Origin: FEN-1350 sp964386005
Lineage (GTDB): Bacteria > Planctomycetota > Phycisphaerae > Sedimentisphaerales > Anaerohalosphaeraceae
Length of the DNA: 64,000 nucleotides
Direction: 5' to 3'
Assembly (NCBI GenBank): GCA_964386005.1
Contig: CAYLSB010000009.1
Coordinates: 1-64,000, forward strand
The position numbers and the translations under genes are program-made. Below the pieces are notes generated by a model. That model made no database searches and was not told the DNA's origin. It saw only the letters and a list, made by a program, of their open reading frames with translations. Every line of letters begins with the position of its first letter. Position 1 is the first letter of the stretch. Shown piece by piece: positions 44,041 through 54,091 of the stretch.

Positions 44041-46692
44041 ATGAAGGGCAGAACTCGTTTTCAGTATGCAAAACATTTTCCTTTTCGGTATTGTGTCCGA
44101 AGTGTTGTATTTATCATTTTTGTATCGATATTTGCTGGAACCAATGCGTTCGCCGCGCCGATCCATTCCGATCAGGCCCGCCGCGCCGCCATCGGCTGGC
44201 TCCGGCTTCATCCCCGGCCGATGGAGTCCCGCATCAGTCGAACGCTGACCGAAATCGTTCCCATCGGCCAGGCCGATCAACCCTTGGGTTTTGTTGTCCG
44301 CCTGGAGTCGAGCGGTTTCATCGTGCTGTCGGCCGAAGATCGTATCGAGCCCCTGATCGCTTTTTCCCCCAACGGCCGGATTGATGTCCACCCCGGCAAT
44401 CCCCTTCGAATCCTGCTCGAACAGGATTTGGCCGCCCGTTTTGCGCAAGTTCAGGCAGCCGACGGGCTCGTCCCGCCGCCCGCCGATTCCGCCGACTCCG
44501 ATTCTCCCCAGTCCCGTTGGCAGCAACTCCTCGAAGCCGGCGCAGAGGTTGCGCCCGACGACGAAATCCAGGCCAAATCGCTTCCCTCCGTCAGCGATCT
44601 CCGCGTCCCGCCTTTGGTTCAAACCCAGTGGAGCCAGGAAGACGCCGCCGGCGATTATTGTTACAACTATTACACCCCCAATCACTTTCCGACCGGCTGT
44701 GTCGCCACGGCCATGGCCCAGCTTATGCGGTATCATTCATTTCCCACGGCCGGGATCGGCGTCAAAACCTTTCAGATCTCTGTTAATGGTGTACCGCAAA
44801 ACCGCAATACGCGCGGCGGCAACGGCTCCGGCGGACCGTATTATTGGGATCGTATGGTTTTTGATCCTTCATCCGGATTGACCGATCAGCAGCGGCAGGC
44901 GATCGGCGCCCTATGTTACGATGCCGGATTATCCGTCAACATGGATTATACCGCCGATGGTTCAGGCGCCTCGACCGCCACCGCCGACGAAGTCCTCGTA
45001 AGCACGTTCGGTTACGCCAACAGCATCTACGCCGACTTCAGCGTCAGCGGCCTGACCGACGCTCTCAAGAAAATGATCAACTCGAATCTGGATGCGAGCC
45101 TGCCTGTGATTGTAAGTATCAGCGGTCCCGGCGTCGGCCATGCTGCCATTGCCGATGGTTACGGATTATCCGACGGTACGATGTATCATCACATGAATTT
45201 CGGTTGGGCCGGGCTCGAGGACGCCTGGTACCAGTTGCCGCCAATTACCAATCCGTATTACTTCAACGTGATCGACGGTTGTGTGTATAACGTGTACACT
45301 TCCGGAATCGGCGAGATCATCAGCGGACGGATTATAAATCGTGCGGGAACTCCTCTGGAAAGCGTGCAGGTAACCGCATACCTCGGTTCCACGGCCGCCA
45401 AACAAACTTCGACGAACAGCCGGGGGATTTACGCCCTGAAAAATCTGGCGTCGAATACCCAATATCGTATCTCCGTCGTGAAGACGGGTTTCACCTTTTC
45501 CGATCAATTCGTCACCACAGGAAAATCGCAGGATTGGAACGCTTCTTCAGGCAATCGTTGGGCGATTGATTTTGCCGCCACAAACTCCCAGCCCCCGACG
45601 GCTCTCGATCGGCAGGTTTCCGCTCCCTCTCAACAACCCGTCCTCATCGGTTTACAAGCGCTCGATGATCATCTGCCGAATCCTCCCGGAAAATTATCCT
45701 ATACGATCGTCTCTCTGCCCGAACACGGCACGCTCAGCGAACCGAATGTCGCCACGATTCATTCGATACCTTATACGCTCACGACCGATTCCAACGAAGT
45801 CCGCTATACTCCTTGTCCCTACTTCGGCGGCGCCGATACCTTCCACTTCAAGGCCAACGACGGCGGCACGGCGCCTACCGGCGGCGACTCCAACATCGCC
45901 GCAGTAACCGTCACAGTGGACAACACGCTGACAAGCAACTTCGGCATTGACAACAACTGGTCCACCAACACGATGATCGATACCACCTACTACGCCTCGC
46001 GTTCCCAGGTCCTGTACCGCAAGAGCGACATCGGCCCAACAAAGATCCTGACCGACCTGGCGATCCACTTTACCGGTAAGCCGCCGATCCCGCTCACGAA
46101 GTGGACCATCCGAATGCAGCACACGAACATGACCGGCTATGACGATGTCGTGGCCGATTTTCTGACTACCGGCTGGACCACCGTCTATCAGTCCGATGTC
46201 ACCGTATCCAAAACCGGCTGGCTCAACTTTCACTTCACCACCCCCTTCAAATACAACGGCACGCAAAACCTTCTGATCGATTTTTCCTTTAACAATTCTT
46301 CCGTATCGGGCGACACGGGATGGTACCTGTACCAGGATGTCGGCGCCGTTCCGGATCGGATGATTACCATCGTCACGAATAAATCCTCCCATTCCGATCC
46401 GCTTACGTGGGATTTCTGGTACGGGGATGGTTACTATTGGGGCGGGGGCTGGCTGCCGAGTGTCAAGCTGATCGGCATCGTTCCCATCGACCCGATCCTC
46501 GGCGATTTCGACGCAAGCTGCGATGTCAAGCTGCCGGATTTTGCCCGCATGGCCGCAGCGTGGAATACTTCCCTCGGAAATATGCACTACGACTCCGCAT
46601 GCGATATCGCCGCGCCGAAAAACAACAAAATCGACCTGGCCGATCTGAAAGTCCTCGCCTCCCGCTGGCTGAGCAAATACCCAGCGTGGTAA
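44041..46692 (+). CDS. Secreted C10-family (streptopain-like) cysteine peptidase with dockerin-like end
   Basis: ATG 44041 has GGAGG 6 nt upstream; an earlier in-frame start at 44011 lacks one. The 883-residue protein has a signal peptide (about 1-35), a Spi-like propeptide (GFVVRLESSGFIVLSAEDR), then the C10 catalytic domain: nucleophile Cys220 in FPTGCVATAMAQ, His367 in GVGHAAIADGY and a following HHMNFGWAG. After about 430 come a carboxypeptidase-regulatory-like domain, an Ig-like domain and a beta-sandwich. The end is a dockerin-like pair (GDFDASCDVKLPDFARMA, KIDLADLKVLASRW). It probably degrades proteins outside the cell after self-processing. Confidence 0.92.
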   Translation: MKGRTRFQYAKHFPFRYCVRSVVFIIFVSIFAGTNAFAAPIHSDQARRAAIGWLRLHPRPMESRISRTLTEIVPIGQADQPLGFVVRLESSGFIVLSAEDRIEPLIAFSPNGRIDVHPGNPLRILLEQDLAARFAQVQAADGLVPPPADSADSDSPQSRWQQLLEAGAEVAPDDEIQAKSLPSVSDLRVPPLVQTQWSQEDAAGDYCYNYYTPNHFPTGCVATAMAQLMRYHSFPTAGIGVKTFQISVNGVPQNRNTRGGNGSGGPYYWDRMVFDPSSGLTDQQRQAIGALCYDAGLSVNMDYTADGSGASTATADEVLVSTFGYANSIYADFSVSGLTDALKKMINSNLDASLPVIVSISGPGVGHAAIADGYGLSDGTMYHHMNFGWAGLEDAWYQLPPITNPYYFNVIDGCVYNVYTSGIGEIISGRIINRAGTPLESVQVTAYLGSTAAKQTSTNSRGIYALKNLASNTQYRISVVKTGFTFSDQFVTTGKSQDWNASSGNRWAIDFAATNSQPPTALDRQVSAPSQQPVLIGLQALDDHLPNPPGKLSYTIVSLPEHGTLSEPNVATIHSIPYTLTTDSNEVRYTPCPYFGGADTFHFKANDGGTAPTGGDSNIAAVTVTVDNTLTSNFGIDNNWSTNTMIDTTYYASRSQVLYRKSDIGPTKILTDLAIHFTGKPPIPLTKWTIRMQHTNMTGYDDVVADFLTTGWTTVYQSDVTVSKTGWLNFHFTTPFKYNGTQNLLIDFSFNNSSVSGDTGWYLYQDVGAVPDRMITIVTNKSSHSDPLTWDFWYGDGYYWGGGWLPSVKLIGIVPIDPILGDFDASCDVKLPDFARMAAAWNTSLGNMHYDSACDIAAPKNNKIDLADLKVLASRWLSKYPAW

Positions 46693-46789
46693 ACAAGCAG
46701 TTCAAAGGACAAGATGGCAAGCTGACGTATTGCGTGTCGTACGGTTGGCTGGATAATGATTCGATAATGCGGGACCAGGTCACGCCATC

Positions 46790-49486
46790 CTACTTGACCA
46801 TGCGGCCGCGGCCTTTGGTCATGAGGGTTCCGATATCGGGATCGTCGGCAAAATCATCGTCTTCATCATCCACAATAACGGATTCTTCCTCCTCGTCGTC
46901 ATTTTCCGCGGAGTCCTCCTCGTCGTCATCGGATTCGGCGGAGGCGTCTTCTTCGCCGGTTTCCTCCACCTCGTGAGGCGATGCATCCGCATCCTGCGTC
47001 AGGTCCGCATAACCGGCGACTTCGTCGGCGATCATGTTGCGCTTGAGGTTTTCCCAATCCTCGACGGTCATCGTCACCTCGCGGGCCTGGCTGCCCTTGT
47101 ATTCGCCCAGAATTCCCGACGCGGCCATCATCTCGATCATCCGCGAGGCGCGGGCATACCCGACGCCGAGCCGACGCTGCAAGAGCGATACGCTGCCGCG
47201 TTTGGTTTCGAGTACCACCCGCACGGCGTCGTCGAACAATTCATCCTTCTTCATCATCGACATGTCGATCTGGTTGAGCTGCATCAGGTCCGGATGGTAT
47301 TGCGGCTGGGCGATCGTCTTGAGATGATCGACCACGGCGCCGATTTCCTCGTCGTCAAGATAGGCGCCCTGTGCCCGTTCGAGATCGCTGGTACCGGGTT
47401 TGAGAAACAGCATGTCGCCCTGCCCCAGTAGGGTCTCGGCGCCGTTCTGGTCGAGGATGATCCGGCTGTCCATCCGCGCCGCGACGCGGAAACCGATCCG
47501 CGTGGGCATGTTGGCCTTGATCAGGCCGGTAACGACCGTCGCCTGCGGGCGCTGCGTGGCGATGATCAGATGGATGCCGACCGCTCGGCTCTTCTGCGCG
47601 ATGCGGACGATATACGCCTCAACCTCTTTGGCGCTGGTCATCATCAGGTCGGCCAGCTCGTCGATGATGATCACGATATGCGGCAGTTGCTTGGGGATCT
47701 TGGCCTCTTCCTCTTCGTTGGACGGCTGGAACCGCTCCATGATCTCTTCGCGGGTGAGCTTGTTGTACGAACCGAGGTTGCGAACCTTGGCCTCGGAGAG
47801 CAGCTCATAGCGCTCGTCCATCGTGGTCGTGGCCCATTCGAGGATCTGCTCGGCGCGCTTGACCTCGGTGACGACCGGACACATCAAATGCGGCAGCGAT
47901 TCGAACATCGCCATCTCGACCATCTTCGGATCGATTAAAATCATCTTGACCTCGTCGGGACGGCGGGTCATCAAAATACTGGTGATGATGCTGTTGATGC
48001 AAACGCTTTTGCCGGAGCCGGTGGTGCCCGCGATCAGCAAATGGGGCATCCCCGCCAGGTCGCTGACCAGCACATCGCCCGAAGAGGTCTTGCCGAGAAA
48101 CAACGGAATCTGCATCTTTCCCGATCGGGCCCCGGCCCGCTGGATCAGGTCCTTGATCCGGACAATCTCCCGCTGGCTGTTGGGCACCTCGATGCCGATG
48201 GTATGACGACCCTGCAGCGGCGCGACGACACGAACACAACCGGCGCTCAGAGCGCGGGCCATGTCGTTGGACAGGTTGGAAATCTGGCTGACTTTGATCC
48301 CCGGCGCCAGCTCCAGTTCATACATCGTAATGGCCGGTCCCGGTTCGGCATTGATCACATGGGCATTGATTCCAAATTCCGCCAGAAGCTCTTCGAGAAT
48401 CTTGGCCTTGCCTTCGACCATCTTTTCCTGAATAGCGGCAAATCCGAACTCCGGCTCGCGCAAGAGTTCCAGCGGAGGCAACTGATAATCTTCATACGTC
48501 GCGGGAATATAGGGCTTGACCTTCGCTTCGGACGCCCGCACTTTCATCGGCGCTTTCTTTTCGGGCGCCGGTTCGGTTGGCTGTTCCTGCGGCGAAGCCG
48601 TCACGGGCTCGACTTCAACCGCCGATGCATCCTGTTCGGCCGTCCCGACCGCCGGAACGGAAGCCGGGGTTTGCTGCTTTTGTTCTTCGATCTGCCTCTG
48701 TTGTTCCTCTCGTCGCCGGCGGACGACCTCGGATAGCGATTTGATCGGCTCGCGGTTGGCCTTCGGCAGCCCGATCGCCCGTTCCAGATTCTTATCGCCC
48801 TGCGACTCCATAGTCACGGGACCGGGGAATCCTTCGCGCTGCCGTTCGCTGAGCCGCTTCCAGATCTGAGACATGGACGAGTGCGTTTGTTTGCGTGCCG
48901 TCGAATAGGCCGGTTCGGCCATTCCCATCGTCCAGGCGATCGCCCGACCGAAACCCCGAAAGATCGAAAGAACAAACGTGTCCGCCAGAACCAGCAGGCC
49001 CACGAACGACGTACTGGCCAGCAGGATCGAAGTGCCCAGAGCCGCAAAATGGCTCCGAAGAAGACTGCCCACCGCAATCCCCAGAATCCCGCCGCCACCC
49101 ATGGGAAAAACACCGGTATGGTACGGCCAGATGGTCCGATCGCCCCAAACAAGAAACCAACTCGCGGAAAAAGCCGCCACCACCAATAACAATCCGACCC
49201 CCCGCAAAATGATTTGCGTAAGCGGAGTGCCGAGAAGATGCACGAAAAAGCCCCATGCCAGAGTGACCAGAAGGAAAAACACCCCGGGACCGATGAAATA
49301 CAACAGGTAATACGCGCAGAAAGCCCCGATCGACCCGCACCAGTTTTCGGCCGGCTGGTTGTGGGGCCAGACATACTCGCTGGGTTTGTCGGCCATATCA
49401 AAACTCAGACAACTGCACAACAGAAAAACGCTGGCCGCCAGACCAAATCCCTCGACCGCAAATTTATACACTTCCTTGCTCTTCAA
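46790..49486 (-). CDS. ftsK: DNA translocase FtsK
   Basis: The 898-residue protein starts at TTG 49486, chosen because GGAGG lies 8 nt upstream. The N-terminus has about four membrane helices, then a Pro/Gln/Glu-rich linker. The motor has ELAPGIKVSQISNLS, Walker A in GTTGSGKSV, Walker B around MILIDPKMVEM and IIIDELADLM, and the FtsK motif ATQRPQATVVTG. The winged-helix gamma domain (LGVGYARASRMIEMM) follows. Past it is an unusual tail of about 60 residues, very rich in Asp/Glu. It pumps DNA through the septum and aligns dif sites. Confidence 0.95.
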   Translation of the reverse strand: MKSKEVYKFAVEGFGLAASVFLLCSCLSFDMADKPSEYVWPHNQPAENWCGSIGAFCAYYLLYFIGPGVFFLLVTLAWGFFVHLLGTPLTQIILRGVGLLLVVAAFSASWFLVWGDRTIWPYHTGVFPMGGGGILGIAVGSLLRSHFAALGTSILLASTSFVGLLVLADTFVLSIFRGFGRAIAWTMGMAEPAYSTARKQTHSSMSQIWKRLSERQREGFPGPVTMESQGDKNLERAIGLPKANREPIKSLSEVVRRRREEQQRQIEEQKQQTPASVPAVGTAEQDASAVEVEPVTASPQEQPTEPAPEKKAPMKVRASEAKVKPYIPATYEDYQLPPLELLREPEFGFAAIQEKMVEGKAKILEELLAEFGINAHVINAEPGPAITMYELELAPGIKVSQISNLSNDMARALSAGCVRVVAPLQGRHTIGIEVPNSQREIVRIKDLIQRAGARSGKMQIPLFLGKTSSGDVLVSDLAGMPHLLIAGTTGSGKSVCINSIITSILMTRRPDEVKMILIDPKMVEMAMFESLPHLMCPVVTEVKRAEQILEWATTTMDERYELLSEAKVRNLGSYNKLTREEIMERFQPSNEEEEAKIPKQLPHIVIIIDELADLMMTSAKEVEAYIVRIAQKSRAVGIHLIIATQRPQATVVTGLIKANMPTRIGFRVAARMDSRIILDQNGAETLLGQGDMLFLKPGTSDLERAQGAYLDDEEIGAVVDHLKTIAQPQYHPDLMQLNQIDMSMMKKDELFDDAVRVVLETKRGSVSLLQRRLGVGYARASRMIEMMAASGILGEYKGSQAREVTMTVEDWENLKRNMIADEVAGYADLTQDADASPHEVEETGEEDASAESDDDEEDSAENDDEEEESVIVDDEDDDFADDPDIGTLMTKGRGRMVK

Positions 49487-49787
49487 GGCCTATCCCTCCA
49501 TGCGGGTTGCTCGACGCCAGCCCGCCGGATCATACTGAAAACGCCGTCTTCATCGTTGAAATGCCGGTCCATTCCCGCATTCCGGATTCCTATTCTATCG
49601 GCATTGTTCCCGGCTTTTCTCCAATCGAGATCATGCGATGGACGTTCCGGAACAGGATTGTATCGCCCGATAATAATCCGTGAATTTCTCCATAATCTCG
49701 CCTCCGGAGTTTCAGTGAAAACGAAAATATTGCCATGAACGCAACGGGGGTATTTCAAAGCCGCGTCGGAAAAATCTTCGGAATGAA

Positions 49788-50474
49788 TTATTTGTTCACG
49801 GTCTTTTCAGATGTGCCGGATTTGTTGTTTCCAAACAGCCAATCAAAAAAACCGGGCTCGTTTTTGCGAGGCGACTGAACGATTACGCCCATCTTGCCCA
49901 ACTCCGCCGAAACGTCCGCCTGATACGGGTCCAACTCGAAACTCCTGCGGAATTGTTTCTCGGCATTGACCTTGTCGTTTCGACGCAAATAATAATACCC
50001 CAACTGTTTATAGACGGCCGGAGATTGAGGAGCCAGAGACATGGCCCGTTCATAAGATTGAAGCGCCGCAGTGGGCAATTGTTCCGTCTCAAAGGCCCGG
50101 GCCAAAGAGATCGCCTGATCGGCCGTAGTGGTTCGCTGAATCCATTTGGCGGAGGCCTGTCCGGCCCTGTCGGGTTTGTTGTCATCCCGATACGCCCTCA
50201 CCAGCGCCGCCTGAGCGGGCCAGTTCAAAGGCAGAAATTCGGCCGAGGTGTTGAAATGATAGGCCGCTCGGTCGAAGTTGCGCTCATTGCGATAGAGGAG
50301 CCCAAGCTGATAATGGGCCCTCGGTACCTCGTACTTGGCCTCGATCTGATCATAGAGCTTCTGCTTTTGCTGCTCGGGGGAAAGCCCCGTAAGGGAATCT
50401 TCCACCGTCGGCTGACAACCTGTGATCAACGCCAACACGATGATGATCATTCCTTGTCCTGCTCGGATTCTCAT
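49788..50474 (-). CDS. TPR-repeat lipoprotein
   Basis: From ATG 50474 (GGAGG 5 nt upstream) the protein has 228 residues. It has a lipoprotein signal with lipobox LITGC. Three or more TPR units are visible: HYQLGLLYRNERNFDRAAYH, ALQSYERAMSLAPQSPAVY and YYYLRRNDKVNAEKQFRRSF. The C-terminal end holds a FFDWLFG segment. TPR lipoproteins act as scaffolds at the outer membrane or periplasm. The partner is unknown; it lies between ftsK and a membrane protein, all on the minus strand. Confidence 0.82.
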   Translation of the reverse strand: MRIRAGQGMIIIVLALITGCQPTVEDSLTGLSPEQQKQKLYDQIEAKYEVPRAHYQLGLLYRNERNFDRAAYHFNTSAEFLPLNWPAQAALVRAYRDDNKPDRAGQASAKWIQRTTTADQAISLARAFETEQLPTAALQSYERAMSLAPQSPAVYKQLGYYYLRRNDKVNAEKQFRRSFELDPYQADVSAELGKMGVIVQSPRKNEPGFFDWLFGNNKSGTSEKTVNK

Positions 50475-50624
50475 TTCTGCCTCCACTGCAAGATCGATTC
50501 GCGCTGCGACCGGGCGATTCCGCCGCCGGTCGATACTTCATTGTGCCAACGGACCAACGCGATATCAAGCAAAAACCGCTCGACACGGATAATTTCCAGC
50601 CATAGCCCGATAACGCCCGTCAAA

Positions 50625-51146
50625 TCAATCCGAAGATGGCTCCTTTGGTCTTAGATCCTGGGAGATTACTTCGATAATTCCCTTCGTCTTGCCGACCAAA
50701 AGCAGCCCCAATAACAATTTGACCGCCGCCGGCAGGATACGTATCAGGAAACCAGCCGCCGGTTTTGGACCCTGCAAAATTCCCTTCAGTTCCATGACCG
50801 CCCAGATCAACGCGGGGGCCGCTTCGACAAGAACATAAAGGCCGAACAGCTTAATCCCGATCCACAAAAGTAAATTGGGTTCCGGTATATGGATTTCGTT
50901 ATCAGGAAGACCCAGTCGATCCGCGATCCAAGAAGATCGAAAGAGCAAAACCCACGCAAAACCAAGATACAAACAGAGAACTAAACCTCGGCTGAATAGA
51001 TCGGTATAGATTTCACCGGAAACATGGGGTTGACTCCATTGCCGAACGGCATAGAGACTTCGAAACAAGGACTCGCAATACCAGATTACCGTTGCTACCT
51101 GGAGAAGCCCAACCACTTTGGCCAGAACGATAAACAGATTTCGCAT
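50625..51146 (-). CDS. Four-helix membrane protein of unknown function
   Basis: The 173-residue protein starts at ATG 51146 with a perfect GGAGGT site. Hydrophobic segments lie at about 1-23, 52-70, 92-115 and 132-152. The third and fourth are separated by a loop with GPKPAAG. I recognise no family motif. It sits between the gyrB and TPR-lipoprotein genes on the same strand and may be co-transcribed with them. Confidence 0.7.
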   Translation of the reverse strand: MRNLFIVLAKVVGLLQVATVIWYCESLFRSLYAVRQWSQPHVSGEIYTDLFSRGLVLCLYLGFAWVLLFRSSWIADRLGLPDNEIHIPEPNLLLWIGIKLFGLYVLVEAAPALIWAVMELKGILQGPKPAAGFLIRILPAAVKLLLGLLLVGKTKGIIEVISQDLRPKEPSSD

Positions 51147-51273
51147 GGTACCTCCTATAAGACCCTCAATTACATCCGAAATCCAGCCAGAATTTCAATT
51201 TGCTGTTTGCAGTTTGCCATTTCCCCGGCGAACAGCGACTCTCGATACCCATTCCCCGAAATCCTATATCCTG

Positions 51274-53721
51274 TTATATATCCAGAAATTGCACTTCCAG
51301 CGCGTGCTCGCGGATAAAATTCCGACGCTTGTCCACGTCGTCGCCCATCAGGATGCTGAACATGCGATCGGCCTGACCGGCGTCTTCCAGTCGAACCCGC
51401 AGGAGCGTGCGCTGCGAGGGATCCATCGTGGTTTCCCAAAGCTGCTCGGCATTCATCTCGCCGAGACCTTTAAACCGCTTGATCTCGATGTCTTTGCCGC
51501 CGATCTGACGGATGGCATGGCAGATATCCCCCAGCGCCACGACGGAATGGATATCCTCCCCATTGCGAACATCGAACTTGGTCGGAAGCGCTTCTCCCGC
51601 GACGGTACGTACGATTTTATGCAAATAATCCCGCATATCCAGTTTGTACTCGGCCTTCAGACGGGCGTTGATTTCGTTGAGTCGAACCACTTCGTGCAGT
51701 TCCTCGGCCACAACACGGCCGTTACTCGGTCCCGCCCCATTGCCTTCCCCATTGGCCACGCCGCCGGCGGCCTCGATTTCCTTGAGCCGCTTATCCCACG
51801 AAGGTTTATCATAAAAGAATTCATCCTCGGCCTGGTCCCGAACCCAGAAACTCGGAAGGCAGTTGCCGTCATAAAAGCTTTCGACGAATTGGCGAAAAAG
51901 GATGCCCCGTCGTTCCAGAACATGGATACTCCGTTCGGCCTCGTTGAGCCATTTCACCAGCGCCCCCAACGGCTCGCCCTGAATGTTCACCGGAGGACGG
52001 TTCTCTTCGCGGATCGACAATACGGTTCCTTCCAGCCCGCGACTTTCCATCCGCTTGCGCATGTCGCGCTCGTTGAGAATATATTCCGAATTCTTTTTCC
52101 CCTTGATCTTCACCTCGTACAATGGGGGCTGGGCGACAAAGACCCGACCGTTTTCGAGCAACTGCGGCATCTGACGAAAGAAAAAGGTCAACAACAGCGT
52201 TCGAATATGGGCGCCGTCGACGTCCGCATCCGTCATCAATACCACCTTGCCGTATCGACATTTTTCCAGATTGAATTCTTCGGCGCCGATCCCGGTGCCC
52301 AGGGCGCTGATAATCGTCCGGATTTCCTCCGATCCGAGCATTTTTTCCAGCCGGGCTTTTTCGACGTTGAGAATCTTTCCTCGTAGCGGCAGGATCGCCT
52401 GGATCGTGCGGTCGCGACCGCCTTTGGCCGAGCCGCCCGCCGAATCCCCTTCGACAAGGAAGACCTCGGTTGACTCCACGTCGCGGCTGGAGCAATCCCA
52501 CAATTTGCCCGGCAGATTGGCGCCGCTGAGCGCGCCTTTGCGGCGGGTCAGCTCGCGGGCTTTTCGCGCGGCCTCCCGTGCGGCGGCGGCCTGGATCGCT
52601 TTGTTGAGGATCCGTTTGGCCCCGGCGGGATTTTCCTCCAGATACGTCCCCAGAAGCTCGTTGACCATCGTCTCCACGAAACTGCCCACCTCCGGATTGG
52701 AAAGGCGGACCTTGGTTTGCGCTTCAAAGTGCGGATCTTTGACGCGTACGGAAATCACGGCCGTTAGCCCTTCCCGCAAATCGTCGCCCGTCGGTACCAT
52801 GCCGCCCTTGAGCATGTTGGCGTTTCGCGCGTAGGCGTTCATCGTCCGCGTCAGGGCGGTGCGAAATCCCGACAGGTGGGTACCCCCGTCGATATTGCGG
52901 ATATTGTTGGCAAAAGCGAGGGTGTTTTCGACATAACTGTCATTGTACTGCATGGCGATCTCGCATTGGATGCGGTCCTCTTCATCCGCCTTGGACAGAT
53001 AGATCACCTCGGACAGCGGAACCTTGCCCTCGTTGAGGTACTCGATAAACGCGCGGATCCCCTTGTCGTAATGAAATACCTGCCGGGGTTTGTCGGAGCG
53101 GTCGTCCTGAAACAGGATTTGAATTCCCGCATTGAGGTACGCCAGCTCCCGGATGCGCGTTTCGAGCGTATCGTATTTGAACTCGGTCGTCTCGAAAATT
53201 TCCTCATCGGGCATGAACGTGATCCGCGTGCCGTGCTTGGCACTTTCGCCCACTTCGCGCACCGGACCGGTCGGCACGCTCCGCGCGGTTTCGAAGCGAT
53301 ACTGCTTGCCGTCCCGCCAGACCTCCGCCTGCATCCATTCGGACAACGCGCAAACCACGCTGACGCCGACGCCGTGCAGGCCGCCGGAAACCCGGTAGGC
53401 CTTGTCATCAAACTTGCCGCCGGCATGCAATGTCGTTAACACGACCTCCAGGGCGCTCTTGCCCGCTTCTTTGTGGATATCCACCGGAATGCCGCGTCCG
53501 TTGTCCTCGACCGAACAACTTCCATCCGCGTGAATATGGACGATGATTTTATCGCAGCGGCCCGCCAGGGCCTCGTCGATGGAGTTATCCAGCACCTCAT
53601 ACACCAGGTGATGCAGGCCGCCCTCCTGTCGGTTTCCGATGTACATATCCGGCCGCTTGCGCACCGCCTCCAGACCGGCCAGAATCTTGATTTGACTTGA
53701 ATCATACGTCTGATTGCTCAT
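51274..53721 (-). CDS. gyrB: DNA gyrase subunit B
   Basis: The 815-residue protein has the GHKL ATPase domain (YEVLDNSIDEALAG, DNGRGIPVD, GLHGVGVSVV). The Toprim domain contains LVEGDSAGGSAKGGRDR and LMTDADVDGAHIRTLL. The C-terminal end (RFKGLGEMNAEQLWETTMDP) is typical. With GyrA (not in the window) it puts negative supercoils into DNA. Its start lies 20 nt inside the 3' end of the dciA gene, so the three-gene order dnaN-dciA-gyrB is tightly coupled. Confidence 0.96.
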   Translation of the reverse strand: MSNQTYDSSQIKILAGLEAVRKRPDMYIGNRQEGGLHHLVYEVLDNSIDEALAGRCDKIIVHIHADGSCSVEDNGRGIPVDIHKEAGKSALEVVLTTLHAGGKFDDKAYRVSGGLHGVGVSVVCALSEWMQAEVWRDGKQYRFETARSVPTGPVREVGESAKHGTRITFMPDEEIFETTEFKYDTLETRIRELAYLNAGIQILFQDDRSDKPRQVFHYDKGIRAFIEYLNEGKVPLSEVIYLSKADEEDRIQCEIAMQYNDSYVENTLAFANNIRNIDGGTHLSGFRTALTRTMNAYARNANMLKGGMVPTGDDLREGLTAVISVRVKDPHFEAQTKVRLSNPEVGSFVETMVNELLGTYLEENPAGAKRILNKAIQAAAAREAARKARELTRRKGALSGANLPGKLWDCSSRDVESTEVFLVEGDSAGGSAKGGRDRTIQAILPLRGKILNVEKARLEKMLGSEEIRTIISALGTGIGAEEFNLEKCRYGKVVLMTDADVDGAHIRTLLLTFFFRQMPQLLENGRVFVAQPPLYEVKIKGKKNSEYILNERDMRKRMESRGLEGTVLSIREENRPPVNIQGEPLGALVKWLNEAERSIHVLERRGILFRQFVESFYDGNCLPSFWVRDQAEDEFFYDKPSWDKRLKEIEAAGGVANGEGNGAGPSNGRVVAEELHEVVRLNEINARLKAEYKLDMRDYLHKIVRTVAGEALPTKFDVRNGEDIHSVVALGDICHAIRQIGGKDIEIKRFKGLGEMNAEQLWETTMDPSQRTLLRVRLEDAGQADRMFSILMGDDVDKRRNFIREHALEVQFLDI

Positions 53722-54091
53722 GTTCCTTTTCCTGCTGATCGTCTCGCCACGGAACGCATACGATCTTTCGAACCCGACTCCGCGGACAATGTTCCTGAAA
53801 ATAGGTTAACAACTCCGGAAGGAGCAGTTTCATCTCGTGCATCCACGGACCGGGCTGAACCTCCACGCGCAACACGCCCGACTGAAGGGTATCCGGCCGG
53901 CTTCGCAAGGCCAACTCGGCGGGTACGACCTGAGCCCAGACATCCACGATCGAGGCGTTTTTTTCCAGTTCGTTCCGGCGGGCTTTCAGATACCCGGCTA
54001 CGTCCGATCCGATCCCGACCGCCGCCCGTCCGGGTTTTTTTTGCCGGCGTGCCGCGCCCCGGAGAATCGCCAGATCGTCGTCGCCGGCCAT
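53702..54091 (-). CDS. dciA: DciA/DUF721-family replication protein
   Basis: The 129-residue protein has the DUF721 core: a helical N-terminus, IVDVWAQVVPAELALRSRPD, LRVEVQPGPWMHEMKLLLPE and a basic end. DciA loads the replicative helicase DnaB in bacteria that lack DnaC. Its ATG shares the A of the dnaN TGA (TGATG). It overlaps gyrB by 20 nt. The position between dnaN and gyrB is common for this family and supports the call. Confidence 0.85.
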   Translation of the reverse strand: MAGDDDLAILRGAARRQKKPGRAAVGIGSDVAGYLKARRNELEKNASIVDVWAQVVPAELALRSRPDTLQSGVLRVEVQPGPWMHEMKLLLPELLTYFQEHCPRSRVRKIVCVPWRDDQQEKEHEQSDV

